From Alphaproteobacteria bacterium (GTDB lineage: Bacteria > Pseudomonadota > Alphaproteobacteria > Reyranellales > Reyranellaceae), in the NCBI GenBank assembly GCA_017308235.1, contig JAFKFL010000008.1:186001-250000 (forward strand): 64,000 bases of DNA. Direction: 5' to 3'. The notes under the pieces were generated by a model that saw only the letters and a program-made list of their open reading frames with translations, searched no databases and was not told where the DNA came from. The translations under genes were made by a program, and so were the position numbers. Shown in pieces: positions 42,978 through 51,412 of the stretch. Position 1 is the first letter of the stretch; every line of letters begins with the position of its first letter.

Positions 42978-43002
42978 GGTGGGCCACTGAGAGGCGTGGC
43001 GG

Positions 43003-43548
43003 CTATCGCTTGCGTTCGAGGAACATACGATCGGTCTCGGACGCGAGCACGCCACCCAGCAGCAGGTGGCCTTTGTAGAAAGGTGCCGCTGCGACGACGT
43101 CCTTGGCCGATATCGCGATCGGGTCCATGCCGGCCTTGCGCAGGCCGTCCGTATTCGTCGTGCCGAACACCACACCGCCGATGCCGGCGAAAACCATCGC
43201 CGTCATGCACATGGGGCAGGGTTCGCACGTCGTGTAGAGCACCAAAGCGTCCCAGCCCCGATTGCCGTGGCGGGCGATGTAGTCGTTCATGCAGACGATC
43301 TCGCCATGAAGCGTCGGATTCTCGCGGGTCTTGTTGACGCCCGAGGCCATCACCTCGTCGGTCTCCGGTCGCACGATGACCGCGCCGAAGGGGAAGTAGG
43401 GATTTTTCCGTCCCTGCTCGATGGCGAGCCTCATATAACGCTCGTGACGGTCCATCGAGATCGGCGGCAACGCTGCGCGTGCCGGCCGGGCGCCGGGAAC
43501 GCAGGTCAATGCCACCATTGATCCCAGCAGCATGCGCTTGGAAATCAT
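43003..43548 (-). CDS. exported nucleoside/cytosine deaminase-like protein
   Basis: 181 residues with the zinc deaminase motifs 'TLHGEIVCMNDY' (HxE) and 'TTCEPCPMCMTAMVFAGI' (PCxxC), closest to guanine/tRNA-adenosine deaminase relatives. The N-terminus MISKRMLLGSMVALTCVPGARPARAALPP reads as a Sec or Tat-like signal peptide with an ARA cleavage site, which is unusual because most deaminases of this fold act in the cytoplasm. GAGGG precedes the ATG. It follows the serine-hydrolase-like gene by 27 nt on the same strand. Confidence 0.85.
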   Translation of the reverse strand: MISKRMLLGSMVALTCVPGARPARAALPPISMDRHERYMRLAIEQGRKNPYFPFGAVIVRPETDEVMASGVNKTRENPTLHGEIVCMNDYIARHGNRGWDALVLYTTCEPCPMCMTAMVFAGIGGVVFGTTNTDGLRKAGMDPIAISAKDVVAAAPFYKGHLLLGGVLASETDRMFLERKR

Positions 43549-43575
43549 CTGCCCTCGCTCTTGTCCCGCGTTCCG

Positions 43576-44709
43576 CTAGTCCCGTGTCGCCGGCAACACC
43601 AGGCTGGAGAAGATCGCCTCGGGAATGACGAACTGCTGGTATTCGCCGTAGTGGCCGGCATTGACCACGACGACGAGGTCGAGGCCGGGCACGATCCACA
43701 TCCGCTGGCCGCCGTAGCCCATGGCGCCAGCCCAGGCGAGATCGCGGCCGCGCAGGAAGGACCGGCCAAGCCACCAATGATAGCCGTAGTAATAAAGATC
43801 CTTGGCGTTGAGGCGAGGCTGGATGGACTCAGCGGCCCATTTCACCGGCAACACACGCTTTCCGTTCCAGGTGCCGTCGCTCAGCAGAAGCTGGCCGAGT
43901 TTGGCGGTGTCGCGCGCCGTGAGACGTAGGCCCCAGGCGGAGAACTGGCTGCTGCCCTGCATCTTGAGCCATTCGAAATCGCGGATCTCGAGCGGGGTGA
44001 ACAGTTTCTCGCGGGCGTAGTCGTCGAGCGCGCGCCCGGTGGTCTTGGCCAGTGCTGCCATGAGAAGGGCCGTGCTGCCGCCGCTATAGAGGAAGTACTT
44101 GCCCGCGGGCCCCCACATCGGCTGTTCGAGAATGAAGCGCGTGGGATCGGCCGATGCATTCAGGAGGTTGGCGCTGTTGGTCGGATTTTCATAGGCGATC
44201 TGCTCGTTCCAGGCCATCCCGGACGACATGGTAAGCACCTGCCGCCAGGTGATGGCCGCCTTCGCGGGCGTGCGCAGCGCGGCATATTCGGGAAACGAGT
44301 CCATGACCGGCGCGTCGAGCGACGGGAACTTGCCCTCGCCGACGGCGATGCCGACCAGGAGCGACACGACGCCGTCGGTCATGGCGCGAAGGTCGTGCTT
44401 CACGCTGGGCGCGAACCGCACCATGCCGGCCGGCTGGAGACCACGTTGGTCATTGCCGCTGTAGTAGCGCTCGGCGACGAGTTTGCCGTGCCGCGCGACG
44501 ATGACGGCATGGATGTTCGGCTGGGGAAGGTGCCCGATGAACGCATCGAGACTGCACAGGGCGTCGCGGTCGATGCCCACCTCGGCCGCCGAACCGATGG
44601 TCCATCCGTCCTTCAGAGCTTCCGGAGTCGGGCAATTGGGGGAGGTCTGCGCATTGGCGGAGACCGAAAAGAGGACAAGCGCGAAAAGCGACGCAAAGTA
44701 TCTGATCAT
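43576..44709 (-). CDS. beta-lactamase-fold hydrolase homologue lacking SxxK
   Basis: 377 residues with signal peptide MIRYFASLFALVLFSVSANAQ. The fold is that of exported serine hydrolases ('HAVIVARHGKLVAERYYSG', 'WRQVLTMSSGMAWNEQ', 'YSGGSTALLMAALAKTTGRAL', 'MGYGGQRMWIVPGLDLVVVVNAGH'). Where relatives read HDLRSVTKS, this protein reads HDLRAMTDG (residues 106-113), so both the nucleophilic Ser (now Ala109) and the general-base Lys (now Asp112) are gone. The reading frame is otherwise intact, so it is a probable pseudoenzyme rather than a pseudogene. Confidence 0.85.
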   Translation of the reverse strand: MIRYFASLFALVLFSVSANAQTSPNCPTPEALKDGWTIGSAAEVGIDRDALCSLDAFIGHLPQPNIHAVIVARHGKLVAERYYSGNDQRGLQPAGMVRFAPSVKHDLRAMTDGVVSLLVGIAVGEGKFPSLDAPVMDSFPEYAALRTPAKAAITWRQVLTMSSGMAWNEQIAYENPTNSANLLNASADPTRFILEQPMWGPAGKYFLYSGGSTALLMAALAKTTGRALDDYAREKLFTPLEIRDFEWLKMQGSSQFSAWGLRLTARDTAKLGQLLLSDGTWNGKRVLPVKWAAESIQPRLNAKDLYYYGYHWWLGRSFLRGRDLAWAGAMGYGGQRMWIVPGLDLVVVVNAGHYGEYQQFVIPEAIFSSLVLPATRD

Positions 44710-44796
44710 CACCTGCAGAGTAGCGTCGATGCGCATCTACTGCTATGGCCGCATGACGCCGCAGGCGTTAACCTTCTGCCATTGGAGGTCGCAGCG

Positions 44797-47010
44797 ATGC
44801 CGGATCAGACGATCTATCAGAGGCCACGCCGGCCGGACCGCGCCGGCGAGACGGTGGTGACCAGCACCTGCGGGCACAATTGCGGCGGGCGGTGCGTGGT
44901 GAACGCGCATGTCGTCGAGGACCGCATCGTCAAGATCTCGACCGATCCCGCGCGCTGGCAGCCTGAGCTGCCGCCGCTCCATGCCTGCGCCCGCGGCGTG
45001 GGCCAGATCGAGCGGGTCTATCACCCGGACCGGCTGAAATTTCCCATGCGGCGCACGGGGCCGCGCGGTTCGGGGCAGTTCGAGCGCATCTCGTGGGACG
45101 AGGCGCTCGACCATGTGGCGCGCGAGATGCTGCGTATCCGGCGCGAGCACGGCAATGCCGCGATCCTGAACGCGTCACGCTCGGGCAGCCTTTCGATGCT
45201 GCACGGCGGCGGTGTCACCAAGCGCTTCCTCTACAAGTTCGGCGGCTGCACCGATCTCTGGTCGAACATGTCGGCGGAAGCCGAGGTCTTTGCCGTGCAC
45301 ATGACCTTCGGCGCCAAGGCCGACTACAAGAGCTCGGGCCGCGAGCCGACTGACTTCGTGAACTCGAAGCTGATCCTGATGTGGGGCTGGAGCCCGGCCG
45401 ACGGTACCTTCGGCACCGGCACGCTGCCGTATCTCAAGGAGGCGAAGAAGAGGGGCGTGCGCATCGTTTGCGTCGATCCGCGCCGCACGCGCACCAGCGT
45501 ATCGCTGGCCGACGAGCACATCTTCATCAAGCCCTCGACCGATGCCGCCGCGCTGATCGCCATGGCCTATGTGATCGTGAGCGAAGGGCTGCACGACCAG
45601 GCCTATTGCGATCGCCATGTGCTGGGCTTCAACGAGGCGCATCTGCCGTCTGATGCTCCGGCCGGCGCGTCGTATCGCTCCTACCTGATGGGCGAGAGCG
45701 ACGGTGTGCCCAAGACACCGGAATGGGCCGAGGCGCGCTGCGGTATTCCGGCCGAGACGATCCGGCGGCTGGCGATCGAGTTCGCCACGACCAAACCTGC
45801 GGCGTTGCAGTGCGGCTATGCGCCCGGCCGCACGGCGTTCGGCGAGCAGTTCCATCGGGCCGCCTATGCGCTCGCGGCCATCACCGGCAATGTCGGTGTC
45901 GTGGGCGGGAACTCGGGCGTCAGCAACGGCGCCACCGGCCGCAGCGGGATCAGGAGCCTGCCGCCCGGTAACAATCCGATCGACGCCAAGGTCTCGACGC
46001 CGCTGCTGGCCGATCTCCTGGCGCGTGGCCGCGCTGGCGGCTATCCGGCCGACATCAAGATGATCTACTCGGCGGGCGGCGATCTCTTCAACCAATGCCC
46101 CAACGCCAACAAGATGGCGAAATCCCTCGAGGGCGTGGAGCTGATCGTGGTGCAGGACCATTTCCTGACGCCGACCGCACGTCATGCCGACGTCCTGCTG
46201 CCGGCGACCACCTTCTGGGAGCGCAATGACGTGCACACGCCGTGGGCCGGCGCGGGGCACTATGCGATCTACATGAAGCAGGCGATACAGCCGATGTACG
46301 AATGCCGCAACGACATCGACATCTTCGCCGATCTGGCGCAACGGGTCGGTATCAACGACTACAACGACCGCAGCGAGGAGGAGTGGCTGCGCGAGCTTAC
46401 CCGCGACGCGGTCGGCGATTTCGAGGCCTTTGCCGAGAATGGTGTCGCGCGATTCGCAGCGCCGCAAGATGCCGTCGCCTTCGCTGCGCAGATCCGCGAT
46501 CCCGAGCACCACAAATTCTCAACGCCCTCGGGCAAGATAGAGATCTACTCGATGGCCCTCGCGGCCAAGCCCGATCCCTACGGCCTTGGCCGCATCTCGC
46601 CGATCCCGACCTGGATCGATCCAGTCTCGCCCGAGCCGCGCTACCCGCTGATGCTTTGCAGCCCCAAGTCGCGGGCGCGCACGCATTCGATCCATGGCAA
46701 CCAGCCCCTGCTGGCGCGGGTCGATCGCGACGACGTCTGGATGAACCCCACCGACGCCAAGGCCCGCGGCATCGTCGACGGGCACCAAGTGCGGGTGTTC
46801 AACGATCGCGGCTCGACGTTGCTCCCGGTCAAGGTGACCTCTCGCATCGCGCCCGGTGTCGTTTCGATCAAGGAAGGCGCCTGGTTCACCCCCGACCCCG
46901 AGGGGCGCGACACGCACGGCTGCGCAAATGCGCTGACCGATGATCGCTCGGCGCCTTGCGGCGCCACGACCTACAACACCAATCTCGTCGAGGTCGAACG
47001 CGCGGCCTGA
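44797..47010 (+). CDS. DMSO-reductase-family molybdopterin oxidoreductase
   Basis: 737-residue catalytic subunit. N-terminal [4Fe-4S] Cys at 25, 29, 33 and 64 ('CGHNCGGRC', 'HACARG'), then the three molybdopterin domains ('LILMWGWSPADGTFGTG', 'VCVDPRRTRTSVSLADEHIFIKPSTDAA', 'ITGNVGVVGGNSG', 'HADVLLPATTFWERND') and the dinucleotide-binding end 'GAWFTPDPEGRDTHGC' with 'TYNTNLVEVE'. It resembles DmsA-type reductases but has no Tat signal, so it stays in the cytoplasm. No DmsB/DmsC or cofactor-insertion chaperone is adjacent. GGAGG precedes the ATG. Confidence 0.9.
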   Translation: MPDQTIYQRPRRPDRAGETVVTSTCGHNCGGRCVVNAHVVEDRIVKISTDPARWQPELPPLHACARGVGQIERVYHPDRLKFPMRRTGPRGSGQFERISWDEALDHVAREMLRIRREHGNAAILNASRSGSLSMLHGGGVTKRFLYKFGGCTDLWSNMSAEAEVFAVHMTFGAKADYKSSGREPTDFVNSKLILMWGWSPADGTFGTGTLPYLKEAKKRGVRIVCVDPRRTRTSVSLADEHIFIKPSTDAAALIAMAYVIVSEGLHDQAYCDRHVLGFNEAHLPSDAPAGASYRSYLMGESDGVPKTPEWAEARCGIPAETIRRLAIEFATTKPAALQCGYAPGRTAFGEQFHRAAYALAAITGNVGVVGGNSGVSNGATGRSGIRSLPPGNNPIDAKVSTPLLADLLARGRAGGYPADIKMIYSAGGDLFNQCPNANKMAKSLEGVELIVVQDHFLTPTARHADVLLPATTFWERNDVHTPWAGAGHYAIYMKQAIQPMYECRNDIDIFADLAQRVGINDYNDRSEEEWLRELTRDAVGDFEAFAENGVARFAAPQDAVAFAAQIRDPEHHKFSTPSGKIEIYSMALAAKPDPYGLGRISPIPTWIDPVSPEPRYPLMLCSPKSRARTHSIHGNQPLLARVDRDDVWMNPTDAKARGIVDGHQVRVFNDRGSTLLPVKVTSRIAPGVVSIKEGAWFTPDPEGRDTHGCANALTDDRSAPCGATTYNTNLVEVERAA

Positions 47011-47030
47011 CACGAGGAGGAGGCCCGGCC

Positions 47031-47429
47031 ATGCCCATCACCATCGATCGCGTCGACCACATCGTGCTCAACTGCCGTGATGTGGAGACCACGGTCGCCT
47101 GGTACCAGCGGGTGCTGGGCATGACGCGCGAGGAGTTCGGCGACTACAAGCACACGGCGCTGAAGTTCGGCCGGCAGAAGTTCAATGTCCGGCCGAGCGG
47201 CAAGAAGGACTGGTGGTCGGTGAAGAACGATGGCCCGGGGGCGCTCGATCTCTGTTTCATCACCCGGCAGTCACCCGAGGAGGTGGTGGCGCACCTCAAG
47301 GACTGCGGGGTGAAGATCGAGCATGGGCCTTCCCAGCAGACCGGTGCCCTGGGGCCGATGACCTCGGTCTATTGCTACGATCCGGACGGCAATCTGGTCG
47401 AAATCGCGAGCTATCCCGGCGGCTCTTGA
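47031..47429 (+). CDS. VOC (glyoxalase/bleomycin-resistance) family protein
   Basis: 132 residues, two beta-alpha-beta-beta-beta modules: 'RVDHIVLNCRDVETTVAWYQRVLGM' and 'ALDLCFITRQSPEEVVAHLKDCGVKIEHGPSQQTG', 'SVYCYDPDGNLVEIASY'. Metal ligands His (first strand) and Glu (last strand) are kept. Likely a lyase, dioxygenase or binding protein of unknown substrate. It follows the molybdoenzyme by 20 nt with GGAGGAGG upstream, so co-expression is likely. Confidence 0.9.
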   Translation: MPITIDRVDHIVLNCRDVETTVAWYQRVLGMTREEFGDYKHTALKFGRQKFNVRPSGKKDWWSVKNDGPGALDLCFITRQSPEEVVAHLKDCGVKIEHGPSQQTGALGPMTSVYCYDPDGNLVEIASYPGGS

Positions 47430-47451
47430 TGCTCACCGGCGGCGCCTGGCG

Positions 47452-47616
47452 CTAGCTGGTGCGGCGCCAGACAAGCGCGAGGCCCCAGGCGCGCCACAGT
47501 CGCGCCCTCAGGCCGTTGAACCGACCCGTGGTCAGCCGCTGATCACGCCGCCGTGCCAGGATGTCCTCGAACAGGGGGACGATGTTGTCGTCGTGAATGT
47601 GGTCGTAATTGGCCAT
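47452..47616 (-). CDS. small basic hypothetical protein, 54 aa
   Basis: Translated by hand: MANYDHIHDDNIVPLFEDIL..., ending GLALVWRRTS. It is too short for usual ORF cut-offs. The ATG has GGAG 8 nt upstream. The N-terminal half is acidic, the C-terminal half Arg/Trp-rich (LTTGRFNGLRARLWRAWGLA), so membrane or nucleic-acid contact is possible. No family recognised. The AT-rich stretch 47640-47690 upstream could hold its promoter. Confidence 0.45.
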   Translation of the reverse strand: MANYDHIHDDNIVPLFEDILARRRDQRLTTGRFNGLRARLWRAWGLALVWRRTS

Positions 47617-47753
47617 GTTGGTCTCCGGGGAGAGACGGAACGCAAAACGCAGGGTGCTTCTTTCTTATTATTGTACGAAGCGCGCGAGTGATCTTTGAGG
47701 CACGCGCCGATTCGTCGTTCACTTCCTGCGCCGGTGTGGCGAAGCGGCAACAG

Positions 47754-48347
47754 TCAACGACAGGCAGACAGTGGCCAGATTGTGACGGCGATCGATTTGA
47801 TCGTGGTTTCGGCCGGAAGGTGCAGGCCATGCAGCAGGAGCAGGATGAGGAGTCCGGCTACCAGGACATACGAGAGCTTGAGCGCAGGCGCGGGGACGCC
47901 GGCCAAAGCGGTCGAGGAGATCGCGCCACCGACGCCGACCATGCCGCCCGCCAGCACCTCCGGCATCGAATGCGCGCCAAGCCGTATCCGCGTAGCGCCA
48001 AATACGACCGCGCACAAAAGGGCGACGGCGAACGTACAGCCAAGCAGCCAGTATCTGTTGCGGGTTACGGTGCGCAGGGCGATGCCCGCCAGTCCCCCGT
48101 AGACGACCGCAGCAGCGGCGGTATGGCCGCTCGGGCTCTCAAGGCGCAGGTCGGAGATCAGGTGGCCGCAAGCGAGGAAGGCGAGCTTCAGCAGCAGCAC
48201 CACACCAAGCGTGGCACTGACCGCGACTGTCCAGGCGAGCGCACCGCGCCGCCATCCCGATATCAGGAAGATCAGAGCGACGGTCGCTGCCAAGGGTAGG
48301 ATGACGGCCTGATCGCCGAAATCGGTTAGGAACCGCAGATAGTGCAT
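47754..48347 (-). CDS. PAP2-family membrane phosphatase
   Basis: 197 residues with about six hydrophobic helices. Phosphatase motifs: 'KLAFLACGHLISDLRLESPSGHTAAAA' (K...R..PSGH) and 'GATRIRLGAHSMPEVLAGG' (SRxxxxxHxxxD-like, with Thr for Ser and Glu for the final Asp, as in some members). Likely dephosphorylates undecaprenyl- or lipid phosphates at the membrane. ATG 48347 is chosen because homology starts there; an open frame extends to 48446. Confidence 0.87.
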   Translation of the reverse strand: MHYLRFLTDFGDQAVILPLAATVALIFLISGWRRGALAWTVAVSATLGVVLLLKLAFLACGHLISDLRLESPSGHTAAAAVVYGGLAGIALRTVTRNRYWLLGCTFAVALLCAVVFGATRIRLGAHSMPEVLAGGMVGVGGAISSTALAGVPAPALKLSYVLVAGLLILLLLHGLHLPAETTIKSIAVTIWPLSACR

Positions 48348-48464
48348 TTGTCCTGGGGAGCACCGCCGGAAAGAGCGCGGACAATAGCGGAGTGGTACGT
48401 CCAACCAAGGACAAAGGCGTGACCAGACTGCGACAAAGCCCGGCACGCGCTGCGGCGGACAGAG

Positions 48465-49013
48465 CTAGGGCTTTGACCGGTCGGCGCCCAGGTCGCTTTC
48501 CTCGGTGTCGGATTCCCGCATCAGGTTTCGCCTGAGCTCGCGCCAAGCGGCCGCCGTCACCTCGTAGGGCATGGTAATCGGCCCGTCGTCGGACCAAGCG
48601 GGCCTCGGCGGCACGGGAACGTCGCGGCGTTCCACATATCCCGACCGCTGCAGTGCTTCGAACCATCGCTGGCGCGTTGTCATCGGCGGCACGTCGATCC
48701 GGCGCAAGCCGCGCACGAACTGGGTCGTGAGGAAGCCCTGTTGCTCCGGCGATAGCCGATCGAAGGTGCAACCAAGGCCCGGCGCCACGGTGCGTCGAAC
48801 AATCCAGGGAATGAGGGACACCAGAGCCAGCGCGGCCGTGGCGAGGACCAACGCCACCAGGAACGTGTTGCTTGCCGCCATCCAGTGCACGAAGGCCGAC
48901 CAAAGCTTGCCTGCGGCCTGTTCTACTTCCTTGCGCCAGCGCAGCAGACTCGCCAGGGCAAGCGCCATGGCCAGCGCACCCCAGATCGAGCCACGTGTCA
49001 GCCTTTGCCTCAC
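48465..49013 (-). CDS. membrane protein, possibly SieB-like
   Basis: 182 residues from a GTG with GGGGGA upstream (a TTG at 49028 is also open). Two hydrophobic helices (about 9-26 and 45-68), then a soluble part with 'FDRLSPEQQGFLTTQFVRGLRRIDVPPMTTRQRWFEALQRSGYVERRDV'. The layout of two helices, an 'LSPEQQ' helix and a short winged-helix-like end resembles superinfection-exclusion protein B family members. The similarity is by recollection of layout and should be treated as tentative. Confidence 0.6.
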   Translation of the reverse strand: MRQRLTRGSIWGALAMALALASLLRWRKEVEQAAGKLWSAFVHWMAASNTFLVALVLATAALALVSLIPWIVRRTVAPGLGCTFDRLSPEQQGFLTTQFVRGLRRIDVPPMTTRQRWFEALQRSGYVERRDVPVPPRPAWSDDGPITMPYEVTAAAWRELRRNLMRESDTEESDLGADRSKP

Positions 49014-49227
49014 GGCCGCGTCCCCCAAAACGTCGATTGGCCGTTACCCAGGCAGTTATCTAAGGACTGCCGCCACCTGCTTGTCCAGCGTCGCAGGGTC
49101 GCCCTTGTTATTGGTCACGGCCGAGCGTCAGGCGTCGATCTCGATCGCATGAGAGGGCTCGTCCACCCCAGGCGCGATATTGGCATCCTCTTCGGATTCG
49201 CCCTGCGTGAATTGGATAGGCTTAAGA

Positions 49228-50835
49228 TTAGCGGCTGTTGGCCCGCACCATGTCGGCGCACTTTTCGCCGATCATGATCGAAGGGGCGTTGGTGTTGCCG
49301 GCGACGATCGACGGCATGATCGAGGCATCGGCGACGCGGAGATTGCCGATGCCATGGACGCGAAGCTGCGGGTCGACAACGGCATCGACTTCCCGGCCCA
49401 TCCGGCAGGTGCCGACCGGATGCAAGTTGGAAACGCCGCGGGCGCGTATATCGGCCTTGAGGTCGGCTTCGCTGGCGACATTGGGGCCGGGCAGGATTTC
49501 CTCGACGACGAAAGGTTTGAGCGCCGGCTGTCGCGCGATCTCGCGGCAGATGCGCATGCCTTCGATCAGCGCCTGGAAATCATAGGGGCTCTTCAGGAAA
49601 TTGAAACGGATCTCCGGAGCGACGAGCGGATCGGCCGACTTCAGTCGTACCGTGCCACGTCCGTCGGGTTTGAGGTGAACGGGGCTGAGGCCAAAGGCGG
49701 AGAAGGGCTGCGGTACGACGCCGTCGCGGTTCCGCTCCTTTATAGCCCAGGCGAACATGTTGATCTGCAGGTCCGGCCGCTCCAGTCGCCTGTCACTCCG
49801 GATCAACGCGCCCACGTAGAGGCCCATGCTGGCGAGCGGACCTGTCTGGCCAAAGGCATATTGCACAGCCGCCTTGATCCGATGGGTGAGGCTGTTCGCA
49901 AGGTCGTTCATGGTGACTGGCTGCGCACAGCGGTAGGCGACGTAAGTGTTGAAGTGATCGTGCAAGTGGCTGCCGACGCCTGGCATGTCGCGAACGACCT
50001 CGATGCCGTGCTGCTTCAGATGCGCGGCGGGGCCGAGGCCCGACAGCATCAGAAGCTGCGGCGATCCATAGACGCCACCCGAGACGATCACCTCGCGTCT
50101 GGCCTTCGCGCGCATGAGGCCGTCCGGCGTCCGATATTCGACGCCGACCGCGCGGCCATTTTCGATCAGCACGCGCGTGGCATGGGCGCGAGTTGCGATC
50201 GTGAGGTTCTTGCGCTGGCGCGCGCCGCCGAGATAGGCGCGCGCGCTCGACCAGCGGCGCGCCTTGTTGATGGTGGTTTGGTAGTAGCCCACGCCTTCTT
50301 GGTTGGCGCCGTTGAAGTCGGGGTTGGCCGGAATACCGGCCTCTACCGCGGCGTCGTGCATCGCGCGGGCGAGAGTGGGCTGCCAGCGGTGGTCGCTCAC
50401 TTTCAGCGGCCCGCCGGCGCCGTGGAAATCGTCGGCGCCGCGCACATTGTCCTCGGCACGCTTGAAGTAGGGCAGGACCGAGTCGTAGTCCCAGCCTTCG
50501 CAGCCGCGCTGGCGCCACTCGTCATAGTCGGCGGCGTTGCCGCGCATATAGACCATGCCGTTGATCGAGCTGGTGCCGCCCAACACCTTGCCGCGCGGCT
50601 GATACATGATGCGGTTGTTGAGCTCGGGCTCGGGCTCCGAGTCGAACATCCAGTTCACGTGCGGGTTATTGAAGGTTTTGTGATAGCCGAGCGGAATGTG
50701 GATCCAGGGATAGGTGTCGCGCGGCCCGGCTTCGAGCAGCAGCACGCGATGGCGCCCGTCCTCGCTCAGCCGTCCGGCGACAGCACAACCCGCGGAACCT
50801 GCACCGGTGACGATGAAATCATACGCATCATCCAT
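49228..50835 (-). CDS. GMC family FAD oxidoreductase (choline dehydrogenase-like)
   Basis: 535 residues. FAD motif '[23 protein letters not shown]', GMC signature 1 '[26 protein letters not shown]', signature 2 '[18 protein letters not shown]' and the catalytic His/Asn in '[12 protein letters not shown]' and '[20 protein letters not shown]'. It oxidises an alcohol; substrates across the family range from choline to alkyl and polyethylene glycols. Start at 50835, where homology begins; the open frame continues to 50988 without motifs. No acceptor partner nearby. Confidence 0.93.
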   Translation of the reverse strand: MDDAYDFIVTGAGSAGCAVAGRLSEDGRHRVLLLEAGPRDTYPWIHIPLGYHKTFNNPHVNWMFDSEPEPELNNRIMYQPRGKVLGGTSSINGMVYMRGNAADYDEWRQRGCEGWDYDSVLPYFKRAEDNVRGADDFHGAGGPLKVSDHRWQPTLARAMHDAAVEAGIPANPDFNGANQEGVGYYQTTINKARRWSSARAYLGGARQRKNLTIATRAHATRVLIENGRAVGVEYRTPDGLMRAKARREVIVSGGVYGSPQLLMLSGLGPAAHLKQHGIEVVRDMPGVGSHLHDHFNTYVAYRCAQPVTMNDLANSLTHRIKAAVQYAFGQTGPLASMGLYVGALIRSDRRLERPDLQINMFAWAIKERNRDGVVPQPFSAFGLSPVHLKPDGRGTVRLKSADPLVAPEIRFNFLKSPYDFQALIEGMRICREIARQPALKPFVVEEILPGPNVASEADLKADIRARGVSNLHPVGTCRMGREVDAVVDPQLRVHGIGNLRVADASIMPSIVAGNTNAPSIMIGEKCADMVRANSR

Positions 50836-51412
50836 CCGAAGGAGCGTAGGAGGATCGGATTTTGATTCCAGTGCAGTGCGCGAGTAGGGCGCGAAGGGCG
50901 AAATTTCGGGGATGCCCGGGAAGCGGCTTTGATCAAAATAGTAGTAACTAAAGTAAACGCCCTCAAAATATTGGGAGAGCGCATCCATCGTTCGGCAGAA
51001 ATCCTAAAATATATAAGCCTCCCGGGCTTCGTCCCCCGAATGTGGAACGTCTCGCCGAACGCCCTGACAATGACCACATCTCGCACTTGCGTCAAGGACT
51101 TTGACCACAGAAATGTCACAGCGGTCACAATGGTCACAGCATCAGAAGATGCGCAATTACGGGCTTAAATCGGTCAAACGAATAAACGTGAGTCTTGTTT
51201 GAGTTGCTTGAATTCTTTCGAGTCTTGCATTAAGTTTTAATCATAACATGTTGATCTAAGACGCGGAATTTCGGTGGCTACCATTTGAGCATCTACGACT
51301 GAGTGTGCGTACTCGAAAAGCCCCGCCACCCCACCACACACCCTGGCGGGGCTTTTCTTTTTTGGCCTTGGGTCTGCCGGGATGAAACATCGGGCGTGGT
51401 AGAACGCGCGGC
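50836..51412. other. 577-bp AT-rich divergent gap, candidate non-coding transcript
   Basis: Between the GMC and aldo/keto reductase starts. It holds a triple 9-bp near-repeat (TCACAGCGG, TCACAATGG, TCACAGCAT at 51116-51142), two GAGTCTTG direct repeats 30 bp apart (51190 and 51220), a three-codon ATG-TTG-ATC-TAA at 51248, and a strong plus-strand terminator at 51316-51363. No open frame with good signals is seen. A small RNA or a leader/attenuator for the aldo/keto reductase is plausible. Confidence 0.5.
51316..51363 (+). terminator. strong intrinsic terminator with no upstream gene
   Basis: AAAAGCCCCGCCA (51316-51328) pairs perfectly with TGGCGGGGCTTTT (51344-51356), followed by a T-rich run to 51363. 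On the plus strand no coding gene precedes it for over 2 kb; it ends 50 nt before the aldo/keto reductase start. Confidence 0.85.

Noticed and set aside
45175-46512. 445-codon minus-strand open frame inside the molybdoenzyme gene
   Set aside because: Antisense of a clearly homologous gene; no start signal or family motif.
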